A stretch of DNA of 64,000 bases from AP-15 sp963812675 (GCA_963812675.1 CAWEWR010000024.1:310001-374000), one strand, 5' to 3'. Positions 35,447-45,958 are shown, counted from the first letter of the stretch. The notes: generated by a model not told the origin, from the letters alone. Program-made: numbers and translations.

Positions 35447-35680
35447 ATGACAAAGATGACGACGAAGGGACAGGTAACGATACCTAAGCGGTTGCGCAAC
35501 CATCTCGGCCTCAAGCCCGGATCGAATATCGATTTTGAGCTCGCGGAGGATGGGCGGGTATTCCTGAAAATTCATCCCGGCGCGCCCGAGAGCAGATTCG
35601 CCCGGCTACGCGGCAGCGCCAAACCCGGCATGACAACCGACGAGCTGATGAGGCTGACACGAGGTGAGGACACGGGTTGA
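35447..35680 (+). CDS. vapB: AbrB/MazE-type antitoxin (VapB-like)
   Basis: A 77-residue SpoVT/AbrB swapped-hairpin protein. The DNA-binding hallmark is TTKGQVTIPKRLRNHLGLKPGSNIDF. The C-terminal tail is the part expected to wrap the toxin. Two in-frame ATG codons, at 35447 and 35456, are possible. Its stop overlaps the start of the PIN toxin (TTGA). Confidence 0.87.
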   Translation: MTKMTTKGQVTIPKRLRNHLGLKPGSNIDFELAEDGRVFLKIHPGAPESRFARLRGSAKPGMTTDELMRLTRGEDTG

Positions 35681-36078
35681 TTCTCGTCGATACGAACGTC
35701 CTAGTGGATGTCGTCACCGACGACCCGCTTTGGGCCGAATGGTCGCAACGGCAACTGGCACTTGCAGCTGTACGCGACGATCTGGCGATCAATGACATTG
35801 TCTACGCCGAGCTGTCGGTACGTTATACGACAATAGAGGAACTCGACGCGATGATCCGCGAAGCGAGCCTTGTCAGCGCAGCGATCCCGCGCCCCGCCCT
35901 GTTCCTCGCGGGCAAAGCCTTCCAACGATATCGCTCTGCAGGTGGATTGAAGACGAGTGTTCTGCCCGATTTCTTCATCGGCGCCCACGCAGTGATATCG
36001 CATTCGCTGCTCATCACGCGCGATGCCGCTCGATATAGAACCTATTTCCCGGGGATCATGCTGATCGCGCCGAATTGA
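35677..36078 (+). CDS. vapC: PIN-domain ribonuclease toxin (VapC-like)
   Basis: A PIN-fold RNase of 133 residues. The acidic catalytic set is complete: Asp5 (ILVDTNVLVD), Glu45 (VYAELS), Asp98 (LPDFFIGAHA) and Asp116 (TRDAARY). It probably cleaves tRNA or mRNA when VapB is lost. The start is a TTG overlapping the antitoxin stop, with GAGG upstream. All residues needed for activity are present. Confidence 0.88.
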   Translation: MILVDTNVLVDVVTDDPLWAEWSQRQLALAAVRDDLAINDIVYAELSVRYTTIEELDAMIREASLVSAAIPRPALFLAGKAFQRYRSAGGLKTSVLPDFFIGAHAVISHSLLITRDAARYRTYFPGIMLIAPN

Positions 36079-36113
36079 TCTGAGCCCAGCAAATGATTGC
36101 GCAGGAGTCGCGG

Positions 36114-36983
36114 ATGCGTCATTCGATCGAGGCGGCCCGGCAGAGCTACGCAGAAGAATTACGGTTCACGGCCAAATTGCGCTCCCGCGCGGTCGTCGAG
36201 GCCTTCGCGACGGTGCCGCGGGAGTGCTTCTTCGGACCGGGGCCTTGGCGCATCCTCAGCCCCATGGCCATGCCCGAGTATTGGACGACGGAGGACGCCG
36301 ATCCGCGCCACCTCTATCATGACGTGCTGATCGCGATCGACGAGGCGCGCCGGCTCAACAACGGGCAGCCCAGCCTTTGGGCTCGCATGTACGATCATCT
36401 CGAGTTGAGCCGTGGCGACCATGTCGTCCATGTCGGCGCCGGCACCGGGTATTACAGCGCCATCCTCGCCGACATTGTCGGCCGCGCCGGATGGGTCACC
36501 GCGATCGAAATCGACCCCATGCTTGCCGCCCGAGCGAAGGAGAATCTCGCCGCCAGTTGGCCGCAGGCGACCGTCGTAGCAGCAGACGGCTTTCTATTCC
36601 GACCCGACCGGCCAGCCGACGCCATCGTTGTCAACGCCGGGGTGACGCATTTTTCTCCTGTCTGGCTCGATGCGTTGGCGGCAGAGAATGGCCGCCTCCT
36701 CGTCCCGCTGACCAATGCCGAACGGTGGGGTGGCTTTCTGATGATCACCCGGCAGGCCGGTGACTCGTGCCGCTACCCGGCTCGGTTCATCGGCCGAGTG
36801 GGGATCATCCCGTGTGTCGGCGGGCGGGATCCGGCAGCGGAGGAAAGATTGAGCGCGGCCTTGGCGAGAGGCGATTTCACGGCCATCCGATCTCTGCGGC
36901 GCGCCCCCGATGAGCCGGATCACACATGCTGGCTCACGGGCGAAGGGTGGTGGCTATCCACCGCCCCCGCCAGCTCCGGTTGA
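36114..36983 (+). CDS. PCMT-like SAM-dependent methyltransferase
   Basis: A 289-residue protein of the protein-L-isoaspartate O-methyltransferase family. The SAM motif I is VVHVGAGTGYYSAILA with VTAIEIDP after it. DAIVVNAGVTHF is the post-II segment, and RLLVPLTN is motif III. The typical PCMT active-site stretch is altered, so the substrate may differ from isoaspartate. The ATG at 36114 has AGGAG 6 bases upstream; an ATG at 36093 lacks one. Confidence 0.8.
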   Translation: MRHSIEAARQSYAEELRFTAKLRSRAVVEAFATVPRECFFGPGPWRILSPMAMPEYWTTEDADPRHLYHDVLIAIDEARRLNNGQPSLWARMYDHLELSRGDHVVHVGAGTGYYSAILADIVGRAGWVTAIEIDPMLAARAKENLAASWPQATVVAADGFLFRPDRPADAIVVNAGVTHFSPVWLDALAAENGRLLVPLTNAERWGGFLMITRQAGDSCRYPARFIGRVGIIPCVGGRDPAAEERLSAALARGDFTAIRSLRRAPDEPDHTCWLTGEGWWLSTAPASSG

Positions 36984-37006
36984 AGCCGGCCAGGCCTTGA
37001 AGCCAG

Positions 37007-37375
37007 TCAGGCCGCGGCGGTCGGCAGCAGCTCGGTGCGATAGGTCGGCCGCAGAATTTCGAGCCGCATCGGCACCGGCGTGCCGAGCCACATCGCATTC
37101 TTGCTGTGGTCGTCGTACGAGCTTTCGGTCAGCGGGTGGACGAGAACGTCGAGCCCCTCGCGGTTGAGCATCAGCCAGGGCACGATTTTCCGGAACTCCT
37201 CGGTTTCGAAGATGACGCTGAACTGCGAGATCGGGTGCGGGCCTATCGGTTCATCGCTGAACGCGCCGGGTCGGACAGCGAATTGGCTGATGATCGCTTC
37301 GCGCAGGCGTGCGGCGGTCGGCCGGGTGGCGGTGTCGTAATAGACGTGGGCGTGATAGCCTTTGAGTTCGGTCAT
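37007..37375 (-). CDS. DOPA 4,5-dioxygenase-like protein
   Basis: A 122-residue protein of the DOPA-dioxygenase family. The start GYHAHVYYD has the metal-binding His pair, and VLVHPLTES carries the third His. Related bacterial proteins cleave catechols, but many are untested. A good GGAGGATCTG ribosome site precedes the ATG. It is followed upstream by a 138-base repeat that separates it from the VOC gene. Confidence 0.82.
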   Translation of the reverse strand: MTELKGYHAHVYYDTATRPTAARLREAIISQFAVRPGAFSDEPIGPHPISQFSVIFETEEFRKIVPWLMLNREGLDVLVHPLTESSYDDHSKNAMWLGTPVPMRLEILRPTYRTELLPTAAA

Positions 37376-37418
37376 TGCAGATCCTCCTGAAGAAATTGAG
37401 ATCGGGCTGGCCAACCGA

Positions 37419-37556
37419 GGTGCGTCCTTCGAGACGGCCGCTTCGCGGCCTCCTCAGGATGACGAATTTTCCTCAGTGCCATCAAAAAACTTGCCTCATC
37501 CTGAGGTGCCTCGCGAAGCGAGGCCTCGAAGGACGCACCACCGTGATGCAGCCCTT
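37419..37556. repeat. Terminally inverted 138-base repeat, copy 1
   Basis: The perfect 15-base terminal inverted repeats are GGTGCGTCCTTCGAG (37419-37433) and CTCGAAGGACGCACC (37525-37539), followed by CCGTGATGCAGCCCTT. Inner arms are CCTCAGGATGA and TCATCCTGAGG. A second copy lies at 61912-62051 with the same order of blocks, including the downstream GTGATGCAGCCCTT. It has no coding capacity of its own, so it resembles a non-autonomous, MITE- or REP-like element. Confidence 0.88.
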
Positions 37557-37567
37557 CGCCTCGATAT

Positions 37568-38113
37568 TTACGCTTCGAGCTTGGCCGCGATCTTCTTGCT
37601 GATCTCGGCGCGCCATTCCTCGATCGGCTTGAACCCTTCGCGGTCGCGGCAATAGGCCTCGGTCTCGCGGACGAGCTCGTCCTCAGGCTTGTCGAGGTCG
37701 ATCTTGAAGCCCAACGGTTGGGGCACATACCAGGGCGTGTCGCAGAACATCTCGATCTGGTTGCCTTCGGGATCCTGAAAATAGACCGACCAAGCATTGC
37801 CGTGGCAGATCGGGCGGATGCCCTCGCAGCCGGCCTCGCGCACCTTGCGGAACGCCTTCTGCACCTGCGCGAGCATGCCGACATTGAACGACACCTGCTG
37901 CACCATCGGCACCTCGGCATCCGTGGTGCGGCCGCGCACCAGCACGACCTGGTGATGGTCGCTGGGGTTGCGCGAGAGGAAGGTGATGCGGCCGTCCTCG
38001 GCGCCGTCGCTGACCACAAAGCCGAGCACGTTGGAGTAGAAGTCGATCATCTTCGGCACATCGTGGACATAAAGCCCGACATGGCTGAGGCGCGGCGCGG
38101 TGTCCTGCGGCAT
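37568..38113 (-). CDS. VOC-superfamily protein (extradiol dioxygenase/glyoxalase fold)
   Basis: A 181-residue single-chain VOC protein with two beta-alpha-beta-beta-beta modules. His in LSHVGLYV and Glu in NQIEMFCD are expected metal ligands. The position normally held by the second His is Gln (QQVSFNV). Gln can act as a metal ligand in human-type glyoxalase I, so activity is possible but not the usual 2-His-1-Glu dioxygenase type. GGGAG lies upstream of the ATG. It is divergent from the LysR gene and probably regulated by it. Confidence 0.78.
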   Translation of the reverse strand: MPQDTAPRLSHVGLYVHDVPKMIDFYSNVLGFVVSDGAEDGRITFLSRNPSDHHQVVLVRGRTTDAEVPMVQQVSFNVGMLAQVQKAFRKVREAGCEGIRPICHGNAWSVYFQDPEGNQIEMFCDTPWYVPQPLGFKIDLDKPEDELVRETEAYCRDREGFKPIEEWRAEISKKIAAKLEA

Positions 38114-38167
38114 GGGGTGACTCCCGATCGGGTTGCTTACTGCTGGCATAAGATAGGATCATGAGCC

Positions 38168-38186
38168 ATCTATCAAATCGATAGAT
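38168..38186. promoter_or_regulatory. LysR-type operator candidate
   Basis: A perfect inverted repeat, ATCTATC-N5-GATAGAT (spacer AAATC), contains a T-N11-A LysR box. It lies in the 94-base gap between the divergent VOC gene and the LysR gene. Confidence 0.6.
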
Positions 38187-38207
38187 TATATATTATCAAT
38201 TCGTCAC

Positions 38208-39107
38208 ATGGATATCCGGGCAGTCGACCTCAACCTACTGAAAGCCTTCGACGCGTTGACCACCGAGCGCGCCGTGACCCGCGCCGCCGAACGGATCGGC
38301 CTGTCTCAACCGGCGATGAGCCACGCGCTGTCGCGTCTGCGCGGCCTCTTTGCCGACGATCTGTTCGTCCGCACCCCGACCGGCATGGAGCCGACCGCCC
38401 GCGCGCGCGAGATTGCCCCGCTGGTCGCGGCGGCGATCGAACATATCGAGGCCGCGCTCAACCTCGGCCTCGGCTTCGAACCGGCAAAGAGCACCGGGAT
38501 CTTCACCGCCGGCATGGCCGAATATGCCGAGGTTGCGCTGGTCGGGCGGCTCGCCGAGGCCTTTGCCCGAGAGGCCCCGAGAGCAACCCTGCGCCTGACG
38601 CCGCTGACCGGCATAGACGCCGCCGAGCAGCTCGACCGCGGCGGAATCGATGTCGCCATCGCCCATCTCGGCACCGTGCCGCCGCATATCGAGTCGATCC
38701 TGCTGCTGCGCGACCCGTTTGTCGTCATCGCCCGCCGTGGCCATCCGATCGCCGGGCAAAACCTGTCGATCGAGGACTACGCGGCGCTCAATCACATCCT
38801 GGTATCGCCGCGCGGCGATACCAGTGGCGCGCTCGACCGTATTCTCGTCGACTTTGGCCTGCGGCGCCGCATCGCGCTATTGGTGGCGACCTACCTGGCA
38901 TTGCCGGTCGCGCTTGCCGCCTCTGATCTCGTCGCAACCGTGCCGAGCCGAACCGCCCGCCAGATCGCCGCCACCGCCGAAATCGAGATCATGCCATTGC
39001 CGATCGATTTCTCGACGACCGCGTCGATGGCCTGGCACCGCCGAGCCGCAAGCGAGCCGGCGCAGGCTTGGTTCCGCGCGCGGCTGATCGAAGCGGCGAG
39101 CGATTGA
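38208..39107 (+). CDS. LysR-family transcriptional regulator
   Basis: A 299-residue LysR regulator. The N-terminal helix-turn-helix is RAVTRAAERIGLSQPAMSHALSRLR (about 21-46), followed by a periplasmic-binding-like effector domain from about 92. It closely resembles the DNT/NodD-like group whose starts read MDIRAVDLNLLKAFDAL. It probably controls the divergent VOC and dioxygenase-like genes through the palindrome between them. Confidence 0.9.
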   Translation: MDIRAVDLNLLKAFDALTTERAVTRAAERIGLSQPAMSHALSRLRGLFADDLFVRTPTGMEPTARAREIAPLVAAAIEHIEAALNLGLGFEPAKSTGIFTAGMAEYAEVALVGRLAEAFAREAPRATLRLTPLTGIDAAEQLDRGGIDVAIAHLGTVPPHIESILLLRDPFVVIARRGHPIAGQNLSIEDYAALNHILVSPRGDTSGALDRILVDFGLRRRIALLVATYLALPVALAASDLVATVPSRTARQIAATAEIEIMPLPIDFSTTASMAWHRRAASEPAQAWFRARLIEAASD

Positions 39108-39141
39108 TTGCCGCGATCTCGGTGAGAGCCGCATAGAACCT

Positions 39142-39471
39142 TCAGGCGAGCGCGAGAAACGCAGCCTCCTCGTCAGCGGCGAAACGATCGATCTCGCTGC
39201 GGCGGTCGCTGAGCAACCGAGCAATGTCCGCCGTCGCGCAGTTGCCCAACCGGATCCAGATTACCTTCGGCGGTGCCCCGTAGAGGACGCTGAGCCGCTG
39301 AAAGTCTTCATCCTTGCTGACGATTATGAGCCCAAGGTCGCGGGCGTGCTGCCAGATCGCACGATCAGAACCACTCGCCAAACCTTGTTCGGCGACGTGG
39401 GTGCAGCCCGGGTAGAGATCCGCGAGTTCTGCGACGAGCCGCGCCGCGAGGTTCTCGTCGAAGAGCAGCAT
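39142..39471 (-). CDS. DUF5615 PIN-like protein (putative toxin)
   Basis: A 109-residue protein with the DUF5615 start LLFDENLAARL and the later IVSKDEDF, both typical of this PIN-like family. Such proteins are usually encoded just after a DUF433 gene, as here (7 bases apart), and are predicted toxins. Asp5 and the Asp-Glu-Asp set in SKDEDF would form the acidic site. Confidence 0.82.
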   Translation of the reverse strand: MLLFDENLAARLVAELADLYPGCTHVAEQGLASGSDRAIWQHARDLGLIIVSKDEDFQRLSVLYGAPPKVIWIRLGNCATADIARLLSDRRSEIDRFAADEEAAFLALA

Positions 39472-39478
39472 CTGCTGC

Positions 39479-39706
39479 TCAGCTGACGGGTATGCTCACT
39501 ATCCGACGTTCGCGCTCGGCGGCAAACGCCAGGCAAGCGCGAATATCCTCGCGCGTCAGTTGCGGAAAATCGGTCAGGATCTGTTGTTCGCTCATACCGG
39601 AGGCAAGGTACGAGAGCACGTCACCGACGGTAATGCGCGTTCCTTTTACGCTCGGCTTCCCGAACCGAATTTCGGGGTTTATGACGATCCGATTCTGGTA
39701 ATCCAT
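39479..39706 (-). CDS. DUF433 protein (putative antitoxin)
   Basis: A 75-residue DUF433 protein with a helix-turn-helix-like fold. The hallmark is RIVINPEIRFGKPSVKGTRITVGDVLSYLASGMS, followed by LTREDIRACLAFAAERE. It pairs with the DUF5615 gene that follows. The start is set at MDYQNRI, the common N-terminus. Confidence 0.85.
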   Translation of the reverse strand: MDYQNRIVINPEIRFGKPSVKGTRITVGDVLSYLASGMSEQQILTDFPQLTREDIRACLAFAAERERRIVSIPVS

Positions 39707-39796
39707 ACAAGTGACAATAGGCGAGGGACACGAAAGTCTCAAGAACCCGAACCGCGTCAAGCGTGTCCGCCCCCAGCATCATTTTCATTTTCGCCT

Positions 39797-42565
39797 CTAT
39801 TCGGCGGCTGCTGTGCGAACGACGGCGGGTTCTACCTTTGCGGCGCAGAATTTGAATTCGGGGATCTTGCCGATCGGGTCGAGCTGCGGGTTGGTCAGGA
39901 TGTTGGCGGCGGCTTCGGCGTAGCAGAACGGGATAAAGACCTGCCCCGGGGCGACGGCGCTGTCGCTGCGCGCCTTGAGTTCGATCGTGCCGCGCCTGGT
40001 GGTGACGCGGACGCGATCGCCGGCGGCGAGGCCGAGCCGGCGCAGTTCGGCCGGGGCGAGGCTGGCGACCGCCTCGGGCTCGATCTCGTCCAGCACGCTG
40101 GCGCGCCGTGTCATTGCGCCGGTGTGCCAGTGCTCGAGCTGCCGGCCAGTGGTCAGAACCATCGGGTATTCGGCATCGGGCTCCTCGGCCGGCGGGATGA
40201 TCGCGGCGGGGACCAGCCGGCCGCGGCCCGACGCCGTCGGGAAACCCTCGCCAAAGACGATGTCGTGCCCGGGCTCGGTCTCGGAGTCGCAGGGATAGGT
40301 CACCGAACTCTCGCGCTCGAGCCGTTCCCAGGTGATGCCGTTCAGCGACGGCATCGCCAGTTTCATCTCGACGAAGACGTCGCGCGGGTGCGTGTAGGAC
40401 CAGTCGAGCCCGATGCGCTGCGCGATCTCCTGGATGATCTGCCAATCGAGCCGCGCATTGCCGGGCAACGGCAATGCGGCGCGGCCCATCTGCACCTGGC
40501 GGTTGGTGTTCGAGACGGTGCCGTCCTTCTCCGGCCAGGCCGAGGCTGGCAATACGACATCGGCGTATTTCGCGGTCTCGGTCAGGAAGATATCCTGCAC
40601 GACGAGATGTTCGAGCTTGGCGAGGGCCTCGCGCGCGTGGTCGACATCGGGGTCCGACATCGCCGGGTTCTCGCCCATGATGTACATGCCCCGGATCTCG
40701 TCGCGGTGCACCGCATCCATGATCTCGACGACGGTCAGCCCGCGCTTGTCGTCGAGCGGGGTCTGCCACAGCGCTTCGAAGCTTTCGCGGATCTTCGGAT
40801 CATCCACGGGTTGGTAATCGGGAAAAACCATCGGAATGAGCCCGGCATCCGAGGCGCCCTGCACATTGTTTTGCCCGCGCAATGGATGAAGCCCGGTGCC
40901 GGGCCGACCGACCTGCCCGGTGATCAATGACAACGCAATCAGGCACCGCGAATTGTCGGTGCCGTGGACATGCTGCGAGATGCCCATGCCCCAGAAAATG
41001 ATCGCCGCCTCGGCGCGGGCGTAAGTGCGCGCGACCTCGCGCAGGGTCGCAGCGTCGACGCCGCAGATTGGCGCCATCTTCTCCGGCGAATAGTCGCGGA
41101 TGTGTTCGCGCAGCGCCTCGAAGTCTTCAGTGTGGGCCTGCACGTATTGCCGGTCGTAGAGGCCCTCTTCGATGATCGTGTGGATCAGCGCGTTGAGCAG
41201 GGCCACGTCGCGCCCGGGATTGAAACGCAACGTCGCCGTCGCATACCGCGTCAAGCTGTAGCCGCGTGGGTCGATCACGAAAATTTTGGCGCCGCGCTTT
41301 GCCGCCTGTTTGAAGAATGTCGCCGCAACCGGGTGGTTTTCGGTCGGCCGCGCGCCGATGACGATGATGACGTCGGCATCGGCCGCCGCAGTGAAGGGGG
41401 CAGTCACAGCACCCGACCCGATCCCCTCCATCAGCGCCGCCACAGACGAGGCGTGGCAGAGCCGCGTGCAGTGATCGACATTGTTGCTGCCGAACCCGGT
41501 GCGGACCAGCTTTTGAAAAAGGTAGGCCTCCTCGTTCGAACCTTTCGCGGAGCCGAACCCGGCCAGCGCACGGCGCCCGTCACGATCGCGGATGCGCTTC
41601 AAGCCTTCGGCGGCGAGATCGAGCGCCTCTTCCCACGTCGCCTTGCGGAAATGTGTATAGGGGTTGGCGGGGTCGATATCGGTGTCGTGCTTCGGGACAC
41701 CGTCCTTGCGGATCATCGGCTCGGTCAGCCGGTCCGGGTGGTGAGCATAGTCGAAACCGAAACGGCCCTTGACGCAGAGCCGGTTGTGATTGGCCGGCCC
41801 GTCCTTGCCCTCGACCGCGACGATGCGGGCGTCCTTGATTTTGTAGGTCAGCTGGCAGCCGACCCCACAATAGGGGCAGACGCTGTCGACCTCCCGGTCG
41901 GGGGCGTTGGCATAGACGCCGTTCGCATCGACCAGGGTCGCCGGCATCAGCGCGCCGGTCGGACAGGCCTGCACGCATTCGCCGCAAGCGACGCAGGTGC
42001 TGTTGCCCATCGGGTCGTCGAAATCGAAGATGATCTTCTCGTGATAGCCGCGCGCCGCCATGCCGATCACGTCGTTGACCTGGACTTCGCGGCAGGCGCG
42101 GACGCACAGATTGCACTGGATGCAGGCGTCGAGCTGCACCGCCATCGCCGGATGGCTGCGGTCGGGCGCCGGCGGCGCGTGGCGCGGGAAGCGGCTGTCC
42201 GCGACGCCGAGCGTATCGGCCCATTGCCAGAGGCGCGAATTGGGGTCGTGCGCCGCCGCCCGCGAGGGCTGATCGCCGACCAGCAGCTCGAAGACCATCT
42301 GGCGCGAAAACCGGGCGCGCTCGCTCGCGGTCTGAACCTTCATGCCGGCAGCCGGCTTGCGCACACATGAGGCGGCGAGCACCCGCTCCCCCTCTATTTC
42401 GACCATGCAGGCGCGGCAATTGCCGTCGGCGCGATAGCCCGGTTTCGGCAGCCAGCAAAGGTGCGGGATCTCGATGCCCTGCCGGTCGGCAACCTGCCAG
42501 ATCGTCTCACCCGGTTCGGCCGACACCTCCGTCCCGTCGAGAAAAAAGCGGATGGGCTCCGTCAT
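39797..42565 (-). CDS. fdhA: NAD-dependent formate dehydrogenase, alpha (catalytic) subunit
   Basis: A 922-residue molybdo- or tungstopterin enzyme. N-terminal [2Fe-2S] ligands are in CWLPKPGYRADGNCRACMVE, two ferredoxin-type [4Fe-4S] motifs are in CIQCNLCVRAC and CVACGECVQACP, and the catalytic-domain cluster is CPYCGVGC. The metal ligand is Cys in DHCTRLCHASS rather than selenocysteine, and the following His is kept. It oxidises formate to CO2 and passes electrons to the FMN subunit encoded upstream. No fdhD-type maturation gene is in the window. Confidence 0.94.
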   Translation of the reverse strand: MTEPIRFFLDGTEVSAEPGETIWQVADRQGIEIPHLCWLPKPGYRADGNCRACMVEIEGERVLAASCVRKPAAGMKVQTASERARFSRQMVFELLVGDQPSRAAAHDPNSRLWQWADTLGVADSRFPRHAPPAPDRSHPAMAVQLDACIQCNLCVRACREVQVNDVIGMAARGYHEKIIFDFDDPMGNSTCVACGECVQACPTGALMPATLVDANGVYANAPDREVDSVCPYCGVGCQLTYKIKDARIVAVEGKDGPANHNRLCVKGRFGFDYAHHPDRLTEPMIRKDGVPKHDTDIDPANPYTHFRKATWEEALDLAAEGLKRIRDRDGRRALAGFGSAKGSNEEAYLFQKLVRTGFGSNNVDHCTRLCHASSVAALMEGIGSGAVTAPFTAAADADVIIVIGARPTENHPVAATFFKQAAKRGAKIFVIDPRGYSLTRYATATLRFNPGRDVALLNALIHTIIEEGLYDRQYVQAHTEDFEALREHIRDYSPEKMAPICGVDAATLREVARTYARAEAAIIFWGMGISQHVHGTDNSRCLIALSLITGQVGRPGTGLHPLRGQNNVQGASDAGLIPMVFPDYQPVDDPKIRESFEALWQTPLDDKRGLTVVEIMDAVHRDEIRGMYIMGENPAMSDPDVDHAREALAKLEHLVVQDIFLTETAKYADVVLPASAWPEKDGTVSNTNRQVQMGRAALPLPGNARLDWQIIQEIAQRIGLDWSYTHPRDVFVEMKLAMPSLNGITWERLERESSVTYPCDSETEPGHDIVFGEGFPTASGRGRLVPAAIIPPAEEPDAEYPMVLTTGRQLEHWHTGAMTRRASVLDEIEPEAVASLAPAELRRLGLAAGDRVRVTTRRGTIELKARSDSAVAPGQVFIPFCYAEAAANILTNPQLDPIGKIPEFKFCAAKVEPAVVRTAAAE

Positions 42566-42585
42566 CGGGAAGTCCCCCGCGATGA

Positions 42586-42613
42586 CATCATCCCGGCGCA
42601 GGCCGGGATGATG
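42586..42613. repeat. Palindrome between fdhB and fdhA
   Basis: A 28-base inverted repeat, CATCATCCCGG-N6-CCGGGATGATG, fills much of the 76-base gap. It resembles a REP unit and would form a hairpin in the frc-fdhBA message. Confidence 0.8.
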
Positions 42614-42641
42614 ATTGGGTTTCTTTGCGCGGATACGCCAA

Positions 42642-44342
<1,701 letters not shown>

Positions 44343-44359
44343 TTGAGTGCCGCAGTAAA

Positions 44360-44493
44360 CCCCTCTCCACCCTCAAGGGGGGAGAGGGAGGGGCCCGCGC
44401 GAAGCGCGGGAGGGTGAGGTGGGCGTCGGCCCTCACTCGCGATCGCCCCCACCTCACCCCGACCCTCTTCCCCCCGAGGGGCGGAGAGGGAGG
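44360..44493. repeat. Variant palindromic repeats between frc and fdhB
   Basis: Two elements lie in inverted order. One begins CCCCTCTCCACCCTC and includes GAAGCGCGGGAGGGTGAGGTGGG. The other begins CCCCACCTCACCCCGACC and ends GGGCGGAGAGGGAGG. They are related to the CCCTCCCCCGC family and make up most of the 174-base gap between frc and fdhB. Confidence 0.75.
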
Positions 44494-44516
44494 ATTTGAA
44501 GCAAGTCATGGCCGGT

Positions 44517-45746
44517 CTACACCGCCCCTTCTTCGTGGAGCGCTGCGATGTCGTCCTTGCCGTAGCCGAGCCAGTCGAGGATCTCGTCGGTGTGCTCGCC
44601 GAGCAATGGCGAGCGCTTCACCTCGACCGGCGAGTCGGAAAGCTTGATCGGCGAGCCGACCTGGACGTAGCGGCCGCGCGTCGGATGGTCGACCTCGACC
44701 AGAAAGCCGCGTTCGTAGAGCGACTTGTCTTCGTAAATGTCCTTCATCGACAGGATCGGTCCGCACGGCACATCGACGTCGTTCAGCGCCTTCATGACCT
44801 CGAATTTGGTCTTGGTCATCGTCCACTTCTCGATGATCGAGAAGCATTCCGGGATCTTTGGTAAACGCGCCTGCGGCGTCGCATATCCCGGGTCGGTGAT
44901 CAGCTCTTCGCGGCCGACGAGCTTCATCAGGGGTTCCCAGCTCGGCGGCTGGATGATGACATAGACATAATCGTTGGGGCCGCCCGGAGCGCAGCGCAAT
45001 GCCGCACCCGGCTGACCGCCGCCCGAAGCGTTGCCAGCCCGCGGCACCGCGTCGCCGAATTCCTTGACCGGGTATTCGGTCAGCGGCCCCTTCATGATGC
45101 GTTGCTGGTCGCGCATCTTGACCCGGCACAGATTGAGCACCGCGTCGGTCATCGCGACCTCGACCCGCTGGCCTTTCCCGGTACGCTCGCGCTGGTAGAG
45201 GGCGGCGAGGATGCCCGCGATGGTGTGGACGCCGGTCCCGCTGTCGCCGATCTGGGCGCCGGTCACCGTCGGCGGCCCGTCCTCCCAGCCGGTCGTGCTC
45301 GCCGCCCCGCCCATGCACTGAGCGACATTCTCATAGGCCTTGCAGTCCTGGTAAGGGCCGGGACCGAACCCCTTGATCGAGGCGTAGATGATCCGCGGGT
45401 TCAGCTGCTGAAATCGTTCCCAGGTGAAGCCCTGCCGATCGAGCACGCCGGGGCCGAAATTCTCGACGATGATGTCAGAGCGGCGGACGAGTTCTTCGAT
45501 GACCGCCTTACCCTTGGGCGACTTTAGATTGACCGTGATGCTGCGCTTGTTCGAGTTCAGCATCGTGTAATAGAGACTGTCGGCGCCCTTGACGTCCTGT
45601 AATTGGCCGCGGGTGATGTCGCCGCGGCCGGGCATCTCGACCTTGATCACGTCGGCGCCCATCCAGGCCAGCAGTTGGGTCCCCGTGGGGCCCGCCTGGA
45701 CGTGGCTCAGATCGAGAATGCGAACACCTTCCAGAGCTTTGCTCAT
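44517..45746 (-). CDS. frc: Formyl-CoA:oxalate CoA-transferase
   Basis: A class III CoA-transferase of 409 residues. The start MSKALEGVRILDLSHVQAGP and the Asp nucleophile region in GAQIGDSGTGVHTIAG fit Frc, as does the Gly-rich loop AGNASGGGQPGA. It transfers CoA from formyl-CoA to oxalate, giving oxalyl-CoA for the decarboxylase encoded at 62.1 kb. The start is set at the ATG at 45746; sequence upstream is non-coding in character. Other class III transferases are alternatives, but the presence of oxc in the same window argues for Frc. Confidence 0.9.
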   Translation of the reverse strand: MSKALEGVRILDLSHVQAGPTGTQLLAWMGADVIKVEMPGRGDITRGQLQDVKGADSLYYTMLNSNKRSITVNLKSPKGKAVIEELVRRSDIIVENFGPGVLDRQGFTWERFQQLNPRIIYASIKGFGPGPYQDCKAYENVAQCMGGAASTTGWEDGPPTVTGAQIGDSGTGVHTIAGILAALYQRERTGKGQRVEVAMTDAVLNLCRVKMRDQQRIMKGPLTEYPVKEFGDAVPRAGNASGGGQPGAALRCAPGGPNDYVYVIIQPPSWEPLMKLVGREELITDPGYATPQARLPKIPECFSIIEKWTMTKTKFEVMKALNDVDVPCGPILSMKDIYEDKSLYERGFLVEVDHPTRGRYVQVGSPIKLSDSPVEVKRSPLLGEHTDEILDWLGYGKDDIAALHEEGAV

Positions 45747-45929
45747 CAAATTTCTCTTCAGCTTGAGCCCACCATCGTTATGGCCGGCATTGGCCCGGCC
45801 ACCCACGGACCGTGGTGTCCAGTCGCGGCGCGTCGAGAGTAGGGCCGATTTCGGGCATAACCGAGGTATATGGCGTACCAGAGGGCCCGGCAACCCGGTT
45901 TTGCGCCCACGGCACGGTAGCGCGCGGGA

Positions 45930-45958
45930 TTGGCAAGTCGCGCGATTCTCACTAGAGT
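45930..45958 (+). promoter_or_regulatory. Possible sigma-70 promoter for cyoABCD
   Basis: TTGGCA and TAGAGT are separated by 17 bases (consensus TTGACA-N17-TATAAT), about 70 bases before cyoA. The rest of the 45747-46027 gap shows nothing clear. Confidence 0.3.

Noticed and set aside
40964..42370. Long plus-strand frame opposite fdhA
   Set aside because: It is the mirror of a conserved catalytic subunit and shows no domain pattern.
39797..42565. Selenocysteine in the formate dehydrogenase
   Set aside because: The metal-ligand codon encodes Cys and no in-frame TGA occurs.
44360..44493. CRISPR array
   Set aside because: The repeats are palindromes without regular spacers, and no cas gene is in the window.
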